Shown here: one piece after another, positions 12,945-18,072 of the stretch
Numbering within the stretch: the stretch's first letter is position 1
How the letters are laid out: the number at the start of each line of letters is the position of its first letter
From: Methylotenera_A sp040387095
GTDB lineage: Bacteria > Pseudomonadota > Gammaproteobacteria > Burkholderiales > Methylophilaceae
Reading direction: 5' to 3'
Assembly: GCA_040387095.1 (NCBI GenBank)
Contig: JAZKEJ010000138.1
Span: 1 to 18,072, forward strand
DNA length: 18,072 nucleotides
The notes under the pieces: model-generated
What the model was told of the DNA's origin: nothing
Seen by the model: the letters and a program-made list of their open reading frames with translations, nothing else
The model's database searches: none
Made by a program: the position numbers and the translations under genes

Positions 12945-13910
12945 TTATCTTTTAACATTTATGGCACGTCCCGCTGCACTGCGGAAACCATCATAAGCGC
13001 CGCGTGGCGTCGCATTCGACAAATATTCCGGCAAAACGGCATCAATCGTTGTCGGTATTACATTAAGCTCTGGCGCAATCGGCTCCCGCGTTACGTTATC
13101 CACTAGCATCGATTTTACGTTGTCACGCGTCATTAATTTGATCGGCAGCAACTCCATCATAAATGCTTGGGCCATGGATAAGCCATCGTTTAAACCAATA
13201 ATCGGCCGCTGCTTGCCAACAATACTCATCACTTTTTGCAATAATTCACGCATTGTGTAGATATTTGGGCCACCAAGTTCATAGGTTTTATCATAAGTTG
13301 CGGTATTTTCTAAAGCATTTACAAAACAACTGGCAACGTCTTCCACCCAAATCGGCTGAAATTTAGCATTAGGTTTTGCCAGCACAATAATCGGCAGATA
13401 TTTCACCAAGCTTGCGAATAGATTTAAAAAGCTATCATTACGCCCAAAAATAACCGAAGGCCTGAAAATTGTAATGTCCAATTTTTTATCAAAATCACTC
13501 AGCGCTATCTCACCTTTTGCTTTGCTGATTAAATATTGGCTTGGCGAATGGCTACTCGCTTGTAACGCACTCATGTGTATAAAACGTTTGATACCCACAT
13601 TTTCGCATAATTGCGCAACGCGGCGCGGTAGCTGATGATGGTTTGCTTCGAAAGTATTCAGGCGATTTTCGTGAAGAATGCCGATTAAGTTAATCACCGC
13701 ATCGACATCCATCAAAGCCTCTTTTAAGGCTTGATTATTCATGACATCACACTCTACCACTTGTACATTAGGTAATAGAATCAAATGCTTGCCTGATTCT
13801 CTACGGCGCGTTAATACTTTAACCTGATAACCTGCGGCATCTAATTTGGCCACTATGCTACTGCCAACAAAACCCGCACCGCCCAACACACATACTGATT
13901 TGATAGTCAT
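12945..13910 (-). CDS. NAD(P)-binding SDR protein of the complex I NDUFA9 family
   Basis: The 321-residue protein is an atypical short-chain dehydrogenase/epimerase. It opens with the Rossmann motif VLGGAGFVGSSIV (8-20) and shows DVDAVINLIGIL, HMSALQASSHSPSQYLISKAKGE (the Y-x-x-x-K pair), TIFRPSVIFGRNDSFLN and YELGGPNIYTMREL, the pattern of the NDUFA9-like group. The mitochondrial relative is an accessory complex I subunit; bacterial members are probably cytoplasmic or membrane-associated reductases of unknown substrate, and a complex I role is not shown. AAAGGT lies just before the ATG. It lies between slt and cca, an order I recall from other betaproteobacteria. A strong palindrome sits in the gap to slt. 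Confidence 0.85.
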   Translation of the reverse strand: MTIKSVCVLGGAGFVGSSIVAKLDAAGYQVKVLTRRRESGKHLILLPNVQVVECDVMNNQALKEALMDVDAVINLIGILHENRLNTFEANHHQLPRRVAQLCENVGIKRFIHMSALQASSHSPSQYLISKAKGEIALSDFDKKLDITIFRPSVIFGRNDSFLNLFASLVKYLPIIVLAKPNAKFQPIWVEDVASCFVNALENTATYDKTYELGGPNIYTMRELLQKVMSIVGKQRPIIGLNDGLSMAQAFMMELLPIKLMTRDNVKSMLVDNVTREPIAPELNVIPTTIDAVLPEYLSNATPRGAYDGFRSAAGRAINVKR

Positions 13911-13933
13911 ACTTACCTTTAAAACGATTTCTT

Positions 13934-13969
13934 TAAATATCTACTTCTAAATATCTATTAGATATTTAG
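13934..13969. repeat. Tandem TAAATATCTA repeats ending in a perfect palindrome
   Basis: In the 66-base gap between slt and the NDUFA9-like gene, TAAATATCTA occurs at 13934-13943 and again at 13948-13957, a 14-base period. The second copy is the left arm of a perfect palindrome, CTAAATATCTA (13947-13957), T, TAGATATTTAG (13959-13969). No T tract follows on either strand, so it is not an intrinsic terminator. It resembles an operator for a dimeric regulator, or an mRNA hairpin ahead of the downstream gene. Confidence 0.55.
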
Positions 13970-13976
13970 GTTAAAT

Positions 13977-16007
13977 TTAATCATTCACACTTTGAATAGG
14001 CTCAATATTAACCTGATTGGTACTGTTTTGATTCGAATTTTCAGCCTCATCATTTTTACCTGTATTTTGCAGGTTAACTTTTTCGGTAATAAAGCCTGTC
14101 TTGCTTGGAATAACACCGAGTCTTTGCTTTAATGTCATGGCTTTCAAGCCAAGCTGGTGCGAATACAGATGCGCATTTGCCATCACTTTCTGCACGTAAC
14201 TCCTTGTTTCGCTAAAGGGAATGGTTTCTGCATAAATAGCGCCTTCCAGCGGAACATCTGCCTGCCATCTTTTAGCGCGGCTTGGCCCTGCATTGTAAGC
14301 AGCAGTTGCCATTACGGCTTGGCCGTTCATTAAACCCAATGTGTAACGCAAATAGTAGGTGCCCAATGCAATATTGGTATCTAATTCATGAATCATGCCA
14401 TTATGGTAGTTTTCAACTCCCGCTTTTCCGGCAATCCACTTGGCGGTGGCTGGCATTAATTGCATTAAGCCCGCAGCACCCACACCCGATTTTGCGCCAT
14501 CCATAAAACGACTTTCCTGACGCGTAATCCCATACACCCAAGCCTCATCAATCTCTTGCTCATTCGCTGCCCGCTTCATCAAATTGCGATACGGCGTAGG
14601 ATAGCGCAATGCAAAATCATGCAATTCTGTGGTTTTATCTGCCGTAATAATAGCTAAATCGTGCCATTTTTGCCTTAATGCAAACTCAGCAGCAGCCAAT
14701 AATTGCGCATCGTCAAAGTCTTGTGTTACCTTTGCCCATTCAGATTTCGCTTCCCACACGAAGTCTAAGCGTTGCAACGCTTGCGCCCGTTGAATCGCTG
14801 GCACTGCCATAATCGCCTGCACTTCATCTTCTGTGGGTTTATAGGTAACCAATGGCGTGGTCACAAAACCTTCAAGCTCATCTTGTGCTAGCCAGCCGTA
14901 AAAATGGCGTTCTGTTGAAAGCTTGGCAAATAAGGTATTCGCATCCAGGTATTCTTTTTGCATTCTTAATGCGCGTGCTTTCCAGTAACGCCAAACAGCT
15001 TCTTGCGCTTGTACTGCATCCATTTTTGCGATTACCTCCAGCATGACTGGCCAATTTCTATCACGCAATGCAGCACGCGCATACCATGCCAGTTGGTCTT
15101 TGTTTAAATCATCACCGGCTAATTTAAACCAGAATAATGCTTGCGGCTCATGCCGCTGTGCCGCATACAAAGCAAGCCTGGCATAAAAGGCTGTTTTATC
15201 CTCGGTTAACAACACCTCTTCAAGCGGATTAAACAAACTTAATGCCTCTAGCGAACTGGTTTTTGCAACGCGGTTAAGCGCCATCAAATTCAATTCACGG
15301 CCCAATCTGGTTTGGAGTGAAATGGTTTTTTTTGCTAAAGTCTGAGCTGGATTTGCCGCAATTTTGTCGATTAACTTAGCTTGGCTTGGCTCATAAGTTT
15401 TACTACGTTTTAAAATCCCTTTGGCAAGACTGATACGATTTTCCATCAAAGCCAAACGAAATCTTGCCCAAATATCTTCTTCATTAATAAAGTTGGCCGC
15501 CTGCATACGGTCAAACAAACTATTGCAGTTACTCGGCTGATCTTTCGCCTGCATCCATAAAGGTTTTGCTGCTTCCAGCAATAAAACGTCTCCTAATACA
15601 GCGCTGGACTCAGCTGCGTAACAAGCAACCGCTGCGTCTTCCTGTCTGTAATTTGAAAATTCCGCCGAAAAGCCTGACCAATCTTGAGCCTTCGCCAATT
15701 TTTTTAAATGTTCGCCGCGCAATCTATCCGCAAATGGGTAATCGCTATGGGCATTGATAAATTCGATGACTGTTTGATTATCCACCTCGTCTAAGCTGAG
15801 TAACATAAGCCAATATTCTGCATAAGGCGCCAGAATGTGATGCTGACTTTGCAATTGCTGCGTATATTCAGATAGCGCAATGGCATTTTTCTGCTCATAT
15901 GCGGCTCTGGCGAGCAAAAATTCATCATCGCCACTAGCCGCAAAAGCTGTGCTGGCATGAACCAATGAAATAGTGAAAATGAATTTTAAATAATGAAAAT
16001 AGCGCAT
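13977..16007 (-). CDS. slt: Soluble lytic murein transglycosylase
   Basis: Slt cleaves the glycan strands of peptidoglycan in the periplasm, leaving 1,6-anhydro-muramyl ends. The 676-residue protein has a signal peptide (cut after TAFA, about residue 23), a long alpha-helical superhelix (about 28-480), and a C-terminal SLT domain (about 487-615). That domain has the catalytic E498 in YGITRQESRF, then SGVGAAGLMQLMPATA, NIALGTYYLRYTL and MATAAYNAGPSRAKRW. A polar tail of about 55 residues, rich in Asn, Glu and Gln, follows the domain. No clear ribosome site precedes the ATG. It lies 10 bases after the stop of the 60-residue membrane protein, so the two are probably one transcript. The domain order and length fit the Slt70 family. 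Confidence 0.94.
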   Translation of the reverse strand: MRYFHYLKFIFTISLVHASTAFAASGDDEFLLARAAYEQKNAIALSEYTQQLQSQHHILAPYAEYWLMLLSLDEVDNQTVIEFINAHSDYPFADRLRGEHLKKLAKAQDWSGFSAEFSNYRQEDAAVACYAAESSAVLGDVLLLEAAKPLWMQAKDQPSNCNSLFDRMQAANFINEEDIWARFRLALMENRISLAKGILKRSKTYEPSQAKLIDKIAANPAQTLAKKTISLQTRLGRELNLMALNRVAKTSSLEALSLFNPLEEVLLTEDKTAFYARLALYAAQRHEPQALFWFKLAGDDLNKDQLAWYARAALRDRNWPVMLEVIAKMDAVQAQEAVWRYWKARALRMQKEYLDANTLFAKLSTERHFYGWLAQDELEGFVTTPLVTYKPTEDEVQAIMAVPAIQRAQALQRLDFVWEAKSEWAKVTQDFDDAQLLAAAEFALRQKWHDLAIITADKTTELHDFALRYPTPYRNLMKRAANEQEIDEAWVYGITRQESRFMDGAKSGVGAAGLMQLMPATAKWIAGKAGVENYHNGMIHELDTNIALGTYYLRYTLGLMNGQAVMATAAYNAGPSRAKRWQADVPLEGAIYAETIPFSETRSYVQKVMANAHLYSHQLGLKAMTLKQRLGVIPSKTGFITEKVNLQNTGKNDEAENSNQNSTNQVNIEPIQSVND

Positions 16008-16017
16008 ATAAATTAAT

Positions 16018-16200
16018 TTAGAGACGGATAACCCTGGCGATTAGATAAAGCAAAAATACAACGACTAAGATCCAACCAACATAAGTTAACATCCGTTTTA
16101 AAAGTGTTAAATAGCGCTGATTGCGGGTGATTAAATAAAGCGCTAATAACACCAAACTTGCGAGAAAAACCAAAACAACCGTTAGGCGAATAATAGGCAT
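16018..16200 (-). CDS. Very small two-helix membrane protein between lpxC and slt
   Basis: The 60-residue protein has two hydrophobic segments (about 3-24 and 40-58) joined by a basic loop, RNQRYLTLLKRM. No family is recognised. Its place argues for a real gene: same strand, 18 bases after the lpxC stop and 10 bases before slt, leaving no other use for that stretch. The ribosome site is weak. The basic loop would be cytoplasmic, placing both ends outside. A role with its envelope-synthesis neighbours is only a guess. Confidence 0.6.
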   Translation of the reverse strand: MPIIRLTVVLVFLASLVLLALYLITRNQRYLTLLKRMLTYVGWILVVVFLLYLIARVIRL

Positions 16201-16218
16201 TGATTAGACGAGTTGAGT

Positions 16219-17157
16219 CTAGCTGAAGTGTGGCATAAGATTAGGTGTAAAAAAAGCGGTTTGTTCCTGGAAGCCTTTAGGCGCTTCGTCAATATTATCA
16301 AAAGTCGCGTATTCCCATGCATCGGCATCAGCCAGTAAAGCAATCAATAAGGCATTATTAAGCGCATGACCCGATTTAAATGCGGTAAATGCGCCCAGTA
16401 ATGGATGGCCAAGCATATACAAATCGCCAATCGCATCTAGCACTTTATGCTTGGCAAACTCATCTTCATAGCGCAAGCCATCGGTATTTAAAATGCGGTA
16501 TTCGTCTAATACAATCGCATTATCCAAACTGCCACCACGCGCTAACCCGTTAGCGCGCAGGTATTCCACTTCGTGCATGAAGCCAAACGTTCTGGCGCGG
16601 CTGATTTCTTTAATATAGCTATTATCTTTAAAATCAATTTTGACATTATTACCTGAATTTTCAAAAACAGGATGTGCAAAATCAATGGTGAAATCCATTT
16701 TAAAGCCGTGATACGGCTCGAATTTCACCCATTTATCACCTTCTTTTACTTCAACTAACTTTTTGATTTTGATGAATTTTTTAGCCACAGGCTGTTCTAC
16801 CACACCAGCCTGTTGCAACAAATAAATAAACGGTCCAGCACTGCCATCCATGATTGGAATCTCGGAGGCAGTGACTTCCACGACAATATTATCCACGCCC
16901 AAACCAGCCAGTGCAGACATTAAGTGCTCTACCGTGCTCACACGCGCACCGTTGTGTTCTAGGGCAGAACACATGCGCGTATCTCGCACTGCATCAGGTT
17001 GTGCTTGTATCGTCGGCGCTCCGGGCAAATCGATGCGCTTAAATACAATGCCTGTATCGATTTCACTAGGCTTCAAAGTCAATGTGACTTTTTCGCCATT
17101 ATGCAAACCGACACCAGTAGCACTAATCTGTTTTTTTAAAGTTCTTTGCTTCAGCAC
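16219..17157 (-). CDS. lpxC: UDP-3-O-acyl-N-acetylglucosamine deacetylase
   Basis: LpxC is the committed, zinc-dependent step of lipid A synthesis in the cytoplasm. The 312-residue protein has both repeated domains and the zinc ligands H78 (STVEHLMSAL), H237 and D241 (FAKHKVLDAIGDLY), plus the catalytic H264 (KSGHALNNAL) and E77. GPFIYLLQQAG, RARTFGF and GLARGGSLDNAIV are further hallmarks. The start is GTG with AAGGA about 6 bases upstream. It lies 75 bases after ftsZ, the common order at the end of the division and cell-wall cluster, and has its own promoter candidate in that gap. Confidence 0.97.
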   Translation of the reverse strand: MLKQRTLKKQISATGVGLHNGEKVTLTLKPSEIDTGIVFKRIDLPGAPTIQAQPDAVRDTRMCSALEHNGARVSTVEHLMSALAGLGVDNIVVEVTASEIPIMDGSAGPFIYLLQQAGVVEQPVAKKFIKIKKLVEVKEGDKWVKFEPYHGFKMDFTIDFAHPVFENSGNNVKIDFKDNSYIKEISRARTFGFMHEVEYLRANGLARGGSLDNAIVLDEYRILNTDGLRYEDEFAKHKVLDAIGDLYMLGHPLLGAFTAFKSGHALNNALLIALLADADAWEYATFDNIDEAPKGFQEQTAFFTPNLMPHFS

Positions 17158-17203
17158 TTGATTCCTTAATGCATCTCTAACTGGCTCATTTCAATATAAG
17201 CGT

Positions 17204-17232
17204 ATTTTACTGCTTGAGCACATTTCAGCCAA
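17204..17232 (-). promoter_or_regulatory. Putative lpxC promoter
   Basis: Read leftward, TTGGCT (17227-17232), a 17-base spacer and TAAAAT (17204-17209) form a fair sigma-70 promoter in the gap between ftsZ and lpxC. Its -35 abuts the ftsZ stop codon. Transcripts would have a leader of about 40 bases. lpxC may thus be expressed apart from ftsZ. Confidence 0.5.
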
Positions 17233-18072
17233 TTAATCTGCTTGTTTACGTAAAAATGCAGGAATGTCATATTCTTCAACACCCGACATTTTCATCGCCT
17301 CAACTTGGGCACGACGATTATTTTGACTAAATACCGCTGGCGCATCTTCCTCAACTTCACCACCGACAAATACTGGCTGACTATTGGTACCAGTCATCAA
17401 TGTTGTCATCACACGCAACTCTGGTTTTTGTTGACGACGTGCAACCGCACCGTTTAATCCAGTTGCTACCATTGTTACACGCAATTTGTCACCCATCGCT
17501 TCGTCCATTACATTACCCACAATCACGGTTGCATCTTCTGCAGTAAACGCTTTAATGGTATTCATTACATCATAGTACTCTTTCATTTTAAAGCTAGAAC
17601 TTGCCGTGATATTGACTAAAACGCCTCGCGCATTCGCCAAGTTGACGTCTTCTAATAATGGGCTGGCAACGGCTTGTTCTGCCGCTATATTGGCACGATT
17701 AGGGCCGCTTGCTTCAGCAGAGCCCATCATTGCCATGCCCATTTCAGACATCACTGTACGCACATCGGCAAAGTCGACGTTAACCAAACCTGGGCAATTA
17801 ATAATTTCTGCAATACCTGAGACAGCATTATGTAGTACGTCGTTCGCTGCACTGAATGCTTCTGTAAAAGGAACATCTTCGCCCAATACTTCCATCAACT
17901 TTTCGTTTGGAATCACGATTAACGAATCCACATGCTGTGACAGTTCCTCTAAACCATCTGCTGCCACTTTGGTACGTTTACCTTCAAAAGCAAATGGTTT
18001 AGTCACAACGGCTACCGTTAAAATACCCATTTCTTTGGCTACTTCAGCAATAATCGGCGCTGCGCCTGTACC
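17233..18072 (-). CDS. ftsZ: Cell division protein FtsZ, C-terminal part (5' end outside the window)
   Basis: FtsZ is the tubulin-like GTPase that forms the division ring. The window holds 279 codons to the stop; the true start lies beyond its right edge. The first residues, GTGAAPIIAEVAKEMGILTVAVVTKPF, are the end of the GTP-binding signature (GGGTGTGAAP). FADVRTVMSEMGMAMMGSAEA and the T7-loop region (NCPGLVNVDFADV) follow, then the C-terminal domain. A short linker leads to the conserved end peptide YDIPAFLRKQAD, which binds FtsA and ZipA, and in E. coli also SlmA. An ATG at 18028-18030 is internal, not the start. lpxC follows. Confidence 0.98.
   Translation of the reverse strand, partial: GTGAAPIIAEVAKEMGILTVAVVTKPFAFEGKRTKVAADGLEELSQHVDSLIVIPNEKLMEVLGEDVPFTEAFSAANDVLHNAVSGIAEIINCPGLVNVDFADVRTVMSEMGMAMMGSAEASGPNRANIAAEQAVASPLLEDVNLANARGVLVNITASSSFKMKEYYDVMNTIKAFTAEDATVIVGNVMDEAMGDKLRVTMVATGLNGAVARRQQKPELRVMTTLMTGTNSQPVFVGGEVEEDAPAVFSQNNRRAQVEAMKMSGVEEYDIPAFLRKQAD

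Overview
The window is a chromosomal stretch of an AT-rich Gram-negative bacterium. LpxC, a lipoprotein-type SodC, outer-membrane beta-barrel genes, SlmA and the order ftsZ - lpxC - slt - NDUFA9-like - cca together point to a betaproteobacterium. The low GC and the protein sequences suggest Methylophilaceae (Methylotenera-like), but this is an inference from memory with no search behind it. I see no tRNA, rRNA, insertion sequence, prophage or CRISPR array.

Layout. At 1-55 is the start of a leftward transketolase gene. An AT-rich gap follows, holding its putative promoter and the terminator of the next leftward gene, a small exported protein (496-813). A rightward BON-domain periplasmic protein gene (1105-1416) ends in a clear terminator. 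Leftward genes then run from 4853 down to 1543: a thioredoxin-fold protein, a three-helix membrane protein and a Gfo/Idh/MocA oxidoreductase (a tight cluster), then DUF3016 and sodC. Rightward genes follow: rsmE, an arginine block (argA with an extra N-terminal helix-turn-helix domain, then argB), an outer-membrane barrel, a HAD phosphatase and slmA. After slmA lies a Fur-type promoter, the wreckage of a TonB-dependent siderophore receptor gene, and piuC. The right third is leftward: ftsZ (cut by the window edge), lpxC, a 60-residue membrane protein, slt, an NDUFA9-like reductase and cca.

How the genes work together. ArgA and ArgB make the first two steps of arginine synthesis, and ArgB carries the signature of arginine-sensitive kinases. 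ArgA is fused to an XRE-type DNA-binding domain and has a palindrome on its own promoter, so the enzyme may also be the regulator of its gene. ftsZ, lpxC and slt serve division, lipid A synthesis and wall turnover. SlmA, encoded 7 kb away, is the nucleoid-occlusion factor that acts on FtsZ. The piuC locus looks like a decayed iron-uptake unit: the Fur promoter and the hydroxylase survive while the receptor between them is reduced to about 260 bases.

The strongest leads are the HTH-ArgA fusion with its operator-like promoter, the receptor remnant between a Fur box and piuC, and a SodC that lacks a zinc-ligand aspartate.
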